Shown piece after piece: positions 27,174 through 35,501 of a stretch of 64,000 nt of DNA. Within the stretch, counting starts at the first letter, position 1. Each line of letters opens with the position of its first letter. A program made the position numbers and the translations under genes. The stretch is taken from positions 1 through 64,000 of the forward strand of contig JAEDCQ010000002.1 of assembly GCA_016294075.1 (NCBI GenBank), read 5' to 3'. This stretch comes from Lachnospiraceae bacterium (GTDB taxonomy: Bacteria; Bacillota; Clostridia; Lachnospirales; Lachnospiraceae). The notes below the pieces were generated by a model. That model was not told where the DNA came from and ran no database searches. It saw nothing but the letters and a program-made list of their open reading frames with translations.

Positions 27174-28064
27174 ATGGGCGAATGTAAAATGTGTCCCCGA
27201 AGATGCGGAGCCGACAGAGAAAACGGAAAAAGAGGATACTGCGGTGAAAGTGCCGGCATTCGTGTGGCAAGAACCTCTCTGCATATGTGGGAGGAGCCTT
27301 GCATTACAGGGGAGCATGGCTCCGGAACGGTCTTTTTTTCGGGGTGTGCTTTGAAATGTATTTTTTGTCAAAACCGGACAATTGCAGGCAGCACTGTAGG
27401 AAAAGAATTAACTTTGGAGGAACTGGCGGATGCATTTCTAAGACTGCAGGATAAAGGAGCGGCAAATATTAATCTGGTAACAGCCGGACATTTCGCGGAC
27501 AGGCTGATTCCCGTCATCGGTCTTGCAAAGAATAAGGGCTTGAAAATTCCGTTGGTATATAATTCATCGGGGTATGAAACGGTAGAAACCCTAAAAAAAC
27601 TGGATGGGCTTGTTGATATTTATCTGCCGGATTGCAAATTTTACAGTAAGGAAATTGCCGGTGCATATGCAAATGCACCCGATTACTTTGATATTACCAA
27701 GGATGCAATCAAAGAAATGGTGCGGCAGGCAGGATGGCCGCAGTTTGAGGAAAACACGGGAATCATGAAAAAAGGTGTTATTGTAAGGCATCTTGTTCTG
27801 CCGGGACATACTAAGGATTCTGAGTCCATTATTCAATATCTGTTTGAAACATACGGAAATAAAATATATATCAGTATTATGAATCAATACACACCGATGG
27901 ATACTTGGACAAAATTTCCGAACTTGAACCGACGCATTACAAAAAGGGAATACGAAAGGGTAGTGGATTTTGCAATTTCCATAGGGGTACAGAATGCTTT
28001 TATTCAAGAGGGAGAGACGGCAGATGAGAGCTTCATCCCGAAATTTGATGAGGGTATTTTGTAA
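27174..28064 (+). CDS. Radical SAM protein, PflA-like (PflX / COG1313 family)
   Basis: A 296-residue radical SAM enzyme. An N-terminal cysteine cluster (CKMCPRRCG and GYCGE, about residues 4-25) precedes the SAM-cluster motif GCALKCIFCQN, which has the Cx3Cx2C spacing. The segments VYNSSGYE and VRHLVLPGH are typical of COG1313. The family resembles pyruvate formate-lyase activating enzyme, but its target is unknown and no glycyl radical enzyme lies nearby. The start is ambiguous among GTG 27153, ATG 27162 and ATG 27174; I chose the last because the cysteine cluster begins there. Confidence 0.85.
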   Translation: MGECKMCPRRCGADRENGKRGYCGESAGIRVARTSLHMWEEPCITGEHGSGTVFFSGCALKCIFCQNRTIAGSTVGKELTLEELADAFLRLQDKGAANINLVTAGHFADRLIPVIGLAKNKGLKIPLVYNSSGYETVETLKKLDGLVDIYLPDCKFYSKEIAGAYANAPDYFDITKDAIKEMVRQAGWPQFEENTGIMKKGVIVRHLVLPGHTKDSESIIQYLFETYGNKIYISIMNQYTPMDTWTKFPNLNRRITKREYERVVDFAISIGVQNAFIQEGETADESFIPKFDEGIL

Positions 28065-28086
28065 AAACGCAATATAAAACAATTTT

Positions 28087-28670
28087 ATGATAGAAAAAAG
28101 TATAATTGTGATAGACAGTAAAGAAGGGATTCACTACAATAAAAGCGGAACGGGTTCGGAAGATATTGTAAAGGATGCCGCACACACTTCCGACCTTGCA
28201 ATTATCATATTGGGAAGGACCGCAGGAGAAGATAAGGATAACAGTGCCGCAGAAGGAAGCTATCTTTTGACCGAAAAAGAAGAAGCAATGTTAGAAGTTG
28301 TCTGCAGGTTTTTTCCCCGTGTTGCAGTTATTTTGACCTTACCGGATTAAAAACAGAAGCCGGAAGTGTTAATCAGGCGGCGTTGAGGCTGCCGCTTCGG
28401 GGTATATATACCGCTACAATTAAGATGAAATCGGATTTGAGCGAACTGTCACAAAGCTCCATGACCGTGATTGTTAATAATGTTCCGATGCAGACGATTA
28501 CGATAAGTGGTACAGGCGGCAACTAGATTGAAAAAGAATTCCCGTTAGAATCCTTTATATCAATTGACAGTTATGTGGATTTTGCCTTTGCACAGAGTGG
28601 AATTGAAATTGGGGAAATTCATGTGAAGCGTGTCGGAGATGTTAAAAAATCACATTTATCGATAGAATAG
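28087..28670 (+). pseudogene. Remnant of a GH3 beta-glucosidase with C-terminal accessory domain
   Basis: The first part (28087-28350) encodes 87 residues containing IIILGRTAGEDKDNSA and EGSYLLTEKEEAMLE, a hallmark of the C-terminal domain of Firmicutes family 3 glycosidases, but only a tenth of such an enzyme remains. The second part, in another frame from about 28350, encodes LPLRGIYTATIKMKSDLSEL, an in-frame TAG at 28524-28526, then SFISIDSYVDFAFAQSGIEIGEI up to TAG 28670; this resembles the accessory domain found at the end of such enzymes. The frame change, the internal stop and the missing sequence show a dead gene. A terminator follows. Confidence 0.75.
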
Positions 28671-28691
28671 TTTTAAAAAAGACAGGACTTT

Positions 28692-28730
28692 AAAAAGAGA
28701 AATTCTTCCGGGGAAGGATTTCTCTTTTCG
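28692..28730 (+). terminator. Terminator-like hairpin after the GH3 remnant
   Basis: A 17-bp stem (28693-28709 with 28712-28728, one G-T pair) with a very tight loop and only a short T tail. It probably once ended the glycosidase transcript and now insulates the pfkA promoter. Confidence 0.6.
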
Positions 28731-28740
28731 ATTAAAATCG

Positions 28741-28769
28741 TTGTGAATATAGATAAAATAATATATAAT
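28741..28769 (+). promoter_or_regulatory. SigA-type promoter of pfkA
   Basis: -35 TTGTGA (28741-28746) and perfect -10 TATAAT (28764-28769) spaced by 17 bases, giving a start near 28776 and a leader of about 57 bases. Confidence 0.65.
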
Positions 28770-28832
28770 TAATACAGCATAGTTGAAAAAAGGCCATTAT
28801 AAACTTAGTAAAAGACTGGGAGGTACGCTTTT

Positions 28833-29906
28833 ATGAAACGAATCGGTATGTTAACAAGCGGTGGAGATTGTCAGGCTTTAAATGCAGCAATGAGAGGTGT
28901 GGTAAAATCTCTTTACAACAGTGGCGAAGAAGTTGAGATTTATGGTTTTTTAAATGGATACAAGGGACTGATTTACGGTAATTTTAAGATGTTAACAGCG
29001 AAAGATTTCTCCGGTATTCTGACAATTGGCGGAACGATTCTCGGAAGCAGCAGAACTCCTTTTAAAACCATTAAAGACCCGGATGAAAAAGGCTTGGACA
29101 AGGTAGAAGCCATGAAGCAGAATTACTATAAGCTTCGTTTGGACTGCCTTGTAATTTTAGGTGGAAACGGTACACATAAGACTGCAAATTTATTAAGAAA
29201 AGAAGGTCTGAATGTTATTACTCTGCCAAAGACAATAGATAATGATTTATATGGAACAGATATGACATTCGGCTTCCAGAGTGCGGTTGATATTGCAACA
29301 AATGTAATCGATTGCATTCATACCACAGCAGCCTCTCACGGTAGAGTATTTGTGGTTGAGGTAATGGGACATAAGGTTGGATATCTTACATTAAATGCCG
29401 GTATGGCAGGTGGAGCCGATATTATTCTGATACCGGAAATTCCGTATGATATAGACAAGATTGCGGAATCTGTTGAAAAGAGAATCCGTAACGGTAATAA
29501 ATTTACGATTCTGGCTGTTGCGGAAGGTGCTATCAGCAAAGAGGATGCAAAGCTATCCAAGAAAGAATATAAGGAAAAACTTCAAAATTCACCATATCCG
29601 TCCGTATCCTATGAGGTAGCGGCCCTTATTCAGGAAAAGACAGGCCAGGAGGTAAGAGTGACTGTACCGGGACATATGCAGCGTGGAGGAAGTCCGTGCC
29701 CATATGACCGTGTATTTGCAAGCCGTCTGGGAGCAGAAGCAGGACGTTTGATTTTGGAGGGTGAATATGGATTTATGGTCGGCTATCGTAATCGTGAGAT
29801 TGTTAAGGTGCCGCTTGAGGAGGTTGCCGGAAAATTGAAAATGGTAGACCCGGATTCCACTATTATAAGAGAAGCAAAAATGTTAGGCATCAGCTTTGGC
29901 GATTAA
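28833..29906 (+). CDS. pfkA: 6-phosphofructokinase (group III / mixed-substrate type)
   Basis: A 357-residue enzyme that phosphorylates fructose 6-phosphate in glycolysis. The catalytic TIDND (D136, D138) and the GHMQRGGSP substrate segment are intact. Donor-site residues are mixed: G113 (in GGNGT) matches ATP enzymes, whereas K133 (in PKTIDND) matches PPi enzymes, the combination of group III PFKs; N112 replaces the usual Asp/Glu. The MGHKVG segment has histidine where E. coli has a substrate-binding arginine. Length exceeds the 320 residues of E. coli PfkA through insertions. Phosphoryl donor is therefore uncertain. It has its own promoter and lies 20 bases before dnaX. Confidence 0.9.
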   Translation: MKRIGMLTSGGDCQALNAAMRGVVKSLYNSGEEVEIYGFLNGYKGLIYGNFKMLTAKDFSGILTIGGTILGSSRTPFKTIKDPDEKGLDKVEAMKQNYYKLRLDCLVILGGNGTHKTANLLRKEGLNVITLPKTIDNDLYGTDMTFGFQSAVDIATNVIDCIHTTAASHGRVFVVEVMGHKVGYLTLNAGMAGGADIILIPEIPYDIDKIAESVEKRIRNGNKFTILAVAEGAISKEDAKLSKKEYKEKLQNSPYPSVSYEVAALIQEKTGQEVRVTVPGHMQRGGSPCPYDRVFASRLGAEAGRLILEGEYGFMVGYRNREIVKVPLEEVAGKLKMVDPDSTIIREAKMLGISFGD

Positions 29907-29926
29907 AATGACAGAAGGGGATTATT

Positions 29927-31483
29927 ATGTCTTATACGGCCCTTTACAGAAAATTCCGTCCTGAAAATTTTAAAGATGTAAAGGGACAGGATCATATTGT
30001 TACAACACTTAAAAATCAAATAGAGGCAGAACGTATCGGACATGCTTATTTATTTTGCGGAACCCGCGGAACAGGTAAAACCACGATAGCAAAACTATTT
30101 GCTAAGACAGTAAACTGTGAAAATCCGACAGATGGCAATCCGTGCGGAGAATGCAGCTCGTGTAAAGCGATTGCGGCGGGAGCCAGCATGAATGTAATGG
30201 AAATTGATGCTGCTTCCAATAACGGTGTGGAAAATATCCGAGAAATTATTTCGGATGTATCCTACTCACCCGCAAACGGAAAGTATAAGGTCTATATTAT
30301 TGATGAGGTTCATATGCTTTCTATCGGAGCGTTCAATGCGTTGTTAAAGACACTGGAGGAGCCTCCGTCTTATTGTATCTTCATATTGGCAACGACAGAA
30401 GTGCATAAGATTCCGATTACGATTCTATCACGCTGCCAGCGATATGATTTTAAAAGAATTACGATTGATACCATCACAGACCGCCTGAGCGAGCTGATGG
30501 AAGAGGAGCAGGTAGAGGTGGAAGAAAAGGCCCTTCGTTATGTTGCTAAAACAGCGGACGGCTCCATGCGAGATGCTTTGAGCCTTTTAGACCAGTGTAT
30601 TGCATTCCATTTTGGACAGAAGCTGACCTATGATATGGTATTGGATGTCCTCGGAGCGGTGGATACTGTTGTTTTCAGCAGATTACTTCGGCAGATTCTG
30701 GACAGGAATGTTTTGGGATGTATAGAGCTGTTGGAAGAGATTGTCATGCAGGGGCGTGAACTGGCACAGTTTGTTTCGGATTTTACATGGTATCTGCGAA
30801 ACCTTCTTATTGTCAAAACAACGGATGATGCGGAGGATGTTCTGGATGTCTCTACAGACAATAAAAAACGTTTGATGGAAGAAGCTGATATGACGGATGC
30901 AGAAAGCATTATACGTTTTATCCGTATCTTTTCGGAGCTTTCAGGTAATATTCGTTATGCCGGACAAAAACGCATCATGATAGAAATTGCACTGATTAAA
31001 TTATGCAAACCTCAGATGGAAATTGAGATGGATTCGTTATTGGACCGAATCAGGGCACTGGAAGAAAAAATGGAAAAAGGCATTCCGGCTGTAATACCGT
31101 CACAGACAGTCATTCCACAGGAAAAACCTGCCGGGCAGGTAAAAAAGGAGTTGCCGAAGGCTCTTCCGGAGGAAATAAAGGAAATAGTCGGCAAGTGGCC
31201 TGCAATCGTTGCGACAGCAGAAAATCTTCTTAAAAATCAGTTAAAGCATGCAAAACTATCACTTTCGACAGACGACAGGCTGCTTTTGGTTGTAGAAGAG
31301 GGGGTCAGCTCTGATTATTTTTCTTTGGAAGGGAAAAAGGAAGAGGTGGAAAAGCTGATTTCCGATTTTATGCAGAAAAAGGTGGAAATTACGATACAGA
31401 GCATTTCCCCCGAACGTGATTTCTCAGACGAGTATGTAGATTTATCACAATTTATTATGACAGATATTGAAATAGAAGGCTGA
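29927..31483 (+). CDS. dnaX: DNA polymerase III subunits gamma/tau
   Basis: A 518-residue clamp-loader ATPase. Walker A GTRGTGKTT, a four-cysteine zinc module (about residues 64-79), Walker B IIDEVHML and an SRCQR sensor motif are present in the first 230 residues. A proline-rich linker at about 390-420 precedes a short tau-like C-terminal domain. I see no A-run that would clearly program a gamma frameshift. The start ATG 29927 follows AGAAGGGG. It begins the usual dnaX-ybaB-recR unit. Confidence 0.95.
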   Translation: MSYTALYRKFRPENFKDVKGQDHIVTTLKNQIEAERIGHAYLFCGTRGTGKTTIAKLFAKTVNCENPTDGNPCGECSSCKAIAAGASMNVMEIDAASNNGVENIREIISDVSYSPANGKYKVYIIDEVHMLSIGAFNALLKTLEEPPSYCIFILATTEVHKIPITILSRCQRYDFKRITIDTITDRLSELMEEEQVEVEEKALRYVAKTADGSMRDALSLLDQCIAFHFGQKLTYDMVLDVLGAVDTVVFSRLLRQILDRNVLGCIELLEEIVMQGRELAQFVSDFTWYLRNLLIVKTTDDAEDVLDVSTDNKKRLMEEADMTDAESIIRFIRIFSELSGNIRYAGQKRIMIEIALIKLCKPQMEIEMDSLLDRIRALEEKMEKGIPAVIPSQTVIPQEKPAGQVKKELPKALPEEIKEIVGKWPAIVATAENLLKNQLKHAKLSLSTDDRLLLVVEEGVSSDYFSLEGKKEEVEKLISDFMQKKVEITIQSISPERDFSDEYVDLSQFIMTDIEIEG

Positions 31484-31537
31484 TAGGAAAAGCAGGAGGC
31501 TGTTTCCTGTCAGCATTAAAAGAAAGGAGCTATAAGT

Positions 31538-31888
31538 ATGGCAAAAAGAGGTGGATTTCCGGGTGGCGGAATGGGTATGCCCGGAAACATGAATAATCTG
31601 ATGAAGCAGGCACAGCGTATGCAGCGCCAGATGGAGGAGAGCCAGAAGGAACTGGAAACAAAGGAATTTACGGCAAAAGCCGGCGGGGGCGCTGTTGAAG
31701 TGATGGTATCCGGTAAAAAGGAAATTGTAAAAGTAGTGCTTTCACAAGATGTAGTAGATCCGGATGATGTAGAAATGCTGCAGGACTTGATCGTAGCAGC
31801 AACAAATGAAGCACTCCGCATGGCAGACGAGGCATCTGCAAATATGATGAATAAGATGACAGGTGGTCTTGGAGGGTTAACGTTCTGA
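31538..31888 (+). CDS. ybaB: YbaB/EbfC nucleoid-associated protein
   Basis: A 116-residue DNA-binding protein forming dimers on the nucleoid. The glycine/methionine-rich N-terminus (FPGGGMGMPGNMNNLMKQAQRMQ) and the VSGKKEIVKVVLSQDVVDPDDVEML core match the family. Its stop overlaps the recR start by one base (TGATG), so translation is coupled. An AAAGGAG ribosome site precedes ATG 31538. Confidence 0.94.
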   Translation: MAKRGGFPGGGMGMPGNMNNLMKQAQRMQRQMEESQKELETKEFTAKAGGGAVEVMVSGKKEIVKVVLSQDVVDPDDVEMLQDLIVAATNEALRMADEASANMMNKMTGGLGGLTF

Positions 31889-32487
31889 TGGAACTCTACA
31901 GCGGACCTATTAATAATTTAATCAGTGAGCTTGCTGCCCTTCCGGGAATAGGTGAAAAATCAGCACAGCGGCTGGCATTTCATTTGATTAATATGCCGCC
32001 TTCGAAGGTAGACCGGCTGGCGAATGTTATTGTAGAGGCAAAGCATAAGGTACGTTACTGCAAAGAGTGTTATACATTAACAGATGATGAAATATGTCCG
32101 GTATGTGCAAATGAGAAAAGGGACCATTCCCTGATTATGGTTGTGGAAAATCCAAGAGATCTCGCTGCATATGAAAAAACCGGAAAATATCAGGGGGTCT
32201 ATCATGTATTACATGGAGCGATTTCACCGATGATAGGAATCGGACCGAATGATATAAAGCTGAAAGAACTTCTTGAGCGCATTAAAAATGCAGATGTAAA
32301 AGAAGTAATCATTGCTACCAATTCCAGCTTAGAAGGGGAAACGACTGCAATGTATATCAGTAAGCTGGTGAAGCCTCTGGGAGTATTGGTGACGAGGATT
32401 GCAAGCGGTGTACCGGTTGGCGGTGATTTGGAATGTATTGATGAGGTAACGCTGCTGCGTGCTTTGGAAGGCAGAACGGAATTATAA
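31888..32487 (+). CDS. recR: Recombination mediator protein RecR
   Basis: A 199-residue RecFOR-pathway protein that helps load RecA on gapped DNA. It shows the N-terminal helix-hairpin-helix (LAALPGIGEKSAQRLAF), a C4 zinc finger (CKEC and CPVC, about residues 54-73), the Toprim domain (VVENPRDLAAYEKTGKYQG) and the Walker-like C-terminus GVPVGGDLECIDEVTLLRAL. It is full length for the family and coupled to ybaB. Confidence 0.95.
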   Translation: MELYSGPINNLISELAALPGIGEKSAQRLAFHLINMPPSKVDRLANVIVEAKHKVRYCKECYTLTDDEICPVCANEKRDHSLIMVVENPRDLAAYEKTGKYQGVYHVLHGAISPMIGIGPNDIKLKELLERIKNADVKEVIIATNSSLEGETTAMYISKLVKPLGVLVTRIASGVPVGGDLECIDEVTLLRALEGRTEL

Positions 32488-32509
32488 TAAAACATGAGAG
32501 GGTATAGGA

Positions 32510-33547
32510 ATGAAAAAAGAGCTTTATGGAAAAACAACTGACGGAAAGGATGTTTTTCAGTATACGGTAACAAATAAAAACGGAATGGAAATGACGGTAA
32601 TGGATTTCGGAGCAATTTTATTAAATGTAATTGTTCCGGATAAAAACGGCGCTAAGAAGGATGTTGTTTTAGCCTGTGACAGTATGGAAACATACCGGGT
32701 AAACGGCTGTTATTTTGGTTCTACCATTGCACCGAGTGCAAACCGTATTGCAGATGCGGAAGTAACAATTGATGGCATCCGCTATCAATTGGATGTAAAC
32801 GATAACGAAAATAACCTGCATACAAATTTCCCGAATGGTATGAATAAGCGTATCTGGAATGCGGAAGAAACAGAAAACGGCGTACGTTTTACATTTGTAT
32901 TAGACGATATGGAATATAATCTTCCGGGCAGAAGAGAACTTGCGGTAACTTACACATTGACGGATGATAATGAGATATGTATTGATTATGAGGGTGACAG
33001 TGATAAAAATACGGTAATCAATCCGACAAACCATACCTATTTTAATCTCGATGGACATACCTCAAATAATATTTTAAATCAGAAGCTGTTACTTCATGCG
33101 TCAAATTATACACCGGTAAGAGCAGGCTCCATTCCTACAGGGGAAATTGCGTCTGTTAAGGGTACACCGTTTGATTTTACCGAGTGGAAGACCATTGGTG
33201 AGGAAATAGATGAAGATGTCGAGCAACTTAAACTTACTGGTGGATATGACCATAATTTTGTTGTCGATAATTATGACGGAACGGTAAAGGAAATTGCACA
33301 GGCAAGGTCTGAAGAAACGGGAATTGTGCTGACTGTATTGTCAGATTTGCCGGGCGTTCAGTTTTATGCAGGCAATTACATTAACGGAGAAAAGGGAAAA
33401 GAGGAAATGGTATATGGAAAACGTTCAGGCTTTTGTCTGGAGACCCAGTATTATCCTGATTCTGTACATCATGCAAATTTCCCTTCTGTTATTTTTGGGC
33501 CGGAGCGTCCATTCCGCTCCACAACGATATTTAAATTTGGAGTATAA
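32510..33547 (+). CDS. galM: Aldose 1-epimerase (galactose mutarotase)
   Basis: A 345-residue beta-sandwich enzyme interconverting sugar anomers. The catalytic histidine lies in NPTNHTYFNL and the catalytic glutamate in CLETQYYPDS; YDHNFVV carries a conserved aspartate. Some substrate-site segments differ from typical GalM: IAPSANRI for GRxANRI and NNLHTN for NHLHGG. It lies 22 bases after recR and two bases before the next gene. No Leloir pathway genes are nearby. The sugar substrate could differ from galactose. Confidence 0.88.
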   Translation: MKKELYGKTTDGKDVFQYTVTNKNGMEMTVMDFGAILLNVIVPDKNGAKKDVVLACDSMETYRVNGCYFGSTIAPSANRIADAEVTIDGIRYQLDVNDNENNLHTNFPNGMNKRIWNAEETENGVRFTFVLDDMEYNLPGRRELAVTYTLTDDNEICIDYEGDSDKNTVINPTNHTYFNLDGHTSNNILNQKLLLHASNYTPVRAGSIPTGEIASVKGTPFDFTEWKTIGEEIDEDVEQLKLTGGYDHNFVVDNYDGTVKEIAQARSEETGIVLTVLSDLPGVQFYAGNYINGEKGKEEMVYGKRSGFCLETQYYPDSVHHANFPSVIFGPERPFRSTTIFKFGV

Positions 33548-33549
33548 GA

Positions 33550-34737
33550 ATGGCAAACAGAAGTAATTTTCGCGTGATTCGCGGAAAAGCAGAGGCAGAG
33601 GCCAATCTGACCAGAAAGATTAGAGCACACCGCATTCGTTCTTTTTTGCGGACAGTGCTTATATTGGCAGCAGTTGTCGGATTGTCCGTGCTTCTTATTA
33701 CACAATATAAAAACCAGGTATTCTCCGGATATGTGGTTTCCGTACAGTCGGAAATGACTCCATTGGAGAATACCTCTTATATGGAAAATAACGGTGCGGT
33801 GATACGATATAGTAAAGATGGTATCAGCAACATGAATGCAAAGGGAGAAGTTGTCTGGAATTTAACATACGAAATGCAGTCTCCCATTGTAAAAACCGCA
33901 GATGGTTTTACCGCTGTAGGTGACTATAACGGACATATTATTTATCTGGTAGACAGCAAAGGAACTACCTATGAAGTGGATACAAGACTGCCACTGCGTA
34001 ATTTTGCGGTTTCTTCGGCAGGCGTGTTAGCTGTTATTTTAGAAGACTCCGGAAATTCATGGATTAATGTTTTTAACAAAGAAGGGGAACAAATTGTTGA
34101 AGCTAAAGCAACCATGTCCAAAACGGGGTATCCGATGTCTGTATCTCTATCCGGTGAGGTAATGGGTGTATCCTATTTCTATGTAGATGGCAATACTATG
34201 AGAAGCAGCGTGACATTTTATAATTTCGGCGGGATAGGAGAAAATACCACGGACCATATCGTCAGCAGCTATGATTATGCGGATGCGGTAGTACCGATGA
34301 TTGAGTTTATGGATGCAGAGACAGCGTTTGCTGTTGCAGATAACAGATTGATGTTTTTCTCAGGTTCAAAAAAACCGGTAGGAAATGCAGATATCTTATT
34401 AGAAGAAGAAATTCAGGGAGTATATTATAGTAACAGTCATGTGGGATTGTTATTTTATGACCAGACCGGTAAAAATAAATATCAATTGGATATTTATGAC
34501 AACAATGGTAAGAAGGTTATGAGCTATCCTTTCGATATGGACTTTAAAGACATTTTGATACGAAATAACCAGATTATGATTTATAATGAATCCCAATGCC
34601 AGATAGTCGGATTAAATGAGAAATTGAAATATACAGGTACATTTGAAAACAAGGTGCACTTTGTTGCTGCAACAGATTCACCCAGAAAATATATTTTGAT
34701 ATTGGACAACGGACTGGCGACAATGGAATTTAACTAG
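33550..34737 (+). CDS. DUF5711 membrane-anchored beta-propeller-like protein
   Basis: A 395-residue protein with a basic cytosolic N-terminus (about 35 residues, TRKIRAHRIRSFLRT), one membrane segment (about 37-54) and a large outside domain made of repeated beta-strand units (GHIIYLVDSKG, NSWINVFNKEGEQI, KYQLDIYDNNGKKV), suggesting a WD40/PQQ-like propeller. It matches DUF5711, common in Lachnospiraceae; the function is unknown. A GGAG site overlaps the end of galM. CvpA-like gene follows by 27 bases. Confidence 0.8.
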   Translation: MANRSNFRVIRGKAEAEANLTRKIRAHRIRSFLRTVLILAAVVGLSVLLITQYKNQVFSGYVVSVQSEMTPLENTSYMENNGAVIRYSKDGISNMNAKGEVVWNLTYEMQSPIVKTADGFTAVGDYNGHIIYLVDSKGTTYEVDTRLPLRNFAVSSAGVLAVILEDSGNSWINVFNKEGEQIVEAKATMSKTGYPMSVSLSGEVMGVSYFYVDGNTMRSSVTFYNFGGIGENTTDHIVSSYDYADAVVPMIEFMDAETAFAVADNRLMFFSGSKKPVGNADILLEEEIQGVYYSNSHVGLLFYDQTGKNKYQLDIYDNNGKKVMSYPFDMDFKDILIRNNQIMIYNESQCQIVGLNEKLKYTGTFENKVHFVAATDSPRKYILILDNGLATMEFN

Positions 34738-34764
34738 AATGCAGAACGGAGCAGCAATATAACA

Positions 34765-35223
34765 GTGAACTTGACATTAATAGTAGTATTATTATTAACA
34801 ATTTATATGATGATAAAGGGATACCGGAAAGGATTTACAAAGGAATTATCCGGTCTGGTTGCACTTATCGCGGCATTTTTTGTTCTGGCGCTGGCAATTA
34901 TGCTGTTTTCCAGTTTCTCTCAGGGCGAAGTTACCAATACAGTGTATTCGGTTATATTGCTGGTTTTATCTGGAGCAGTATATGGGGTTATAAAATTACT
35001 TCTTCGGTCTGCAAAGGCGATAACGACACTTCCCTTTTTACATTTTCTGGATCAATTGCTCGGAGTTGCGGCAGGGTTTGGGAAATCTGTACTGATAGTG
35101 TGGATACTTTTTCTGCTTTGTGCGAATAATTATCTCGGAACAATTACCGAATATATAAGGGCCGATATTGCCGGAAGCGCAATTTTAAAGCTTTTATATC
35201 AGTACAATTTCTTCATTTCCTGA
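34765..35223 (+). CDS. CvpA family membrane protein
   Basis: A 152-residue protein with four hydrophobic segments matching CvpA-like proteins (YRKGFTKELSGLVALIAAF near the N-terminus, LDQLLGVAAGFGKSVLIVWILF later). Family members are linked to envelope homeostasis, but the mechanism is unknown. The start is GTG 34765 with a distant CGGAG, so the N-terminus is tentative. It is probably co-transcribed with the DUF5711 gene. Confidence 0.8.
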   Translation: MNLTLIVVLLLTIYMMIKGYRKGFTKELSGLVALIAAFFVLALAIMLFSSFSQGEVTNTVYSVILLVLSGAVYGVIKLLLRSAKAITTLPFLHFLDQLLGVAAGFGKSVLIVWILFLLCANNYLGTITEYIRADIAGSAILKLLYQYNFFIS

Positions 35224-35262
35224 AGTGAATCCATAAAAATACAAAAAAAATCAAAAAAAGGC

Positions 35263-35291
35263 TTGCAAAAGTTATAACAATTTAGTATTAT
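35263..35291 (+). promoter_or_regulatory. Promoter of tRNA-Gln
   Basis: -35 TTGCAA (35263-35268) and -10 TATTAT (35286-35291) with 17-base spacing, placing the start near 35298, about 30 bases before the tRNA. Confidence 0.65.
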
Positions 35292-35329
35292 ATGCAAGTG
35301 CCAATCAGTAAGATATGGCAATTGCATAT

Positions 35330-35401
35330 AGGGCTATCGCCAAACGGTAAGGCAACGGACTCTGACTCCGTCATTTCAAGGTTCGAATCCTTGTAGCCCT
35401 G
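35330..35401 (+). tRNA. tRNA-Gln (CUG)
   Basis: Acceptor stem AGGGCTA/TAGCCCT (35330-35336 with 35394-35400) with G401-type discriminator at 35401. The anticodon stem ACGGA/TCCGT encloses CTG at 35362-35364. It is a single-gene unit with its own promoter and terminator. CUG-reading glutamine tRNAs supplement the UUG isoacceptor. Confidence 0.94.
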
Positions 35402-35406
35402 TTATT

Positions 35407-35438
35407 AACCACGAGTTGCGGCTCGTGGTTTTTTCTTT
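35407..35438 (+). terminator. Rho-independent terminator of tRNA-Gln
   Basis: Perfect 9-bp stem AACCACGAG/CTCGTGGTT (35407-35415 with 35422-35430) with a six-base loop and a T-rich tail. Confidence 0.9.
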
Positions 35439-35501
35439 ATTGGGAAACCTTGCGTGCGCAATAACGGATTGGCAGAATATTGCCGGATTAGGAGCATATG
35501 G

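Noticed and set aside
28371..28545. Possible independent small gene in the second part of the glycosidase remnant
   Set aside because: The frame has an internal TAG and no start codon with a ribosome site, and its residues fit the C-terminal accessory domain of the same broken enzyme.
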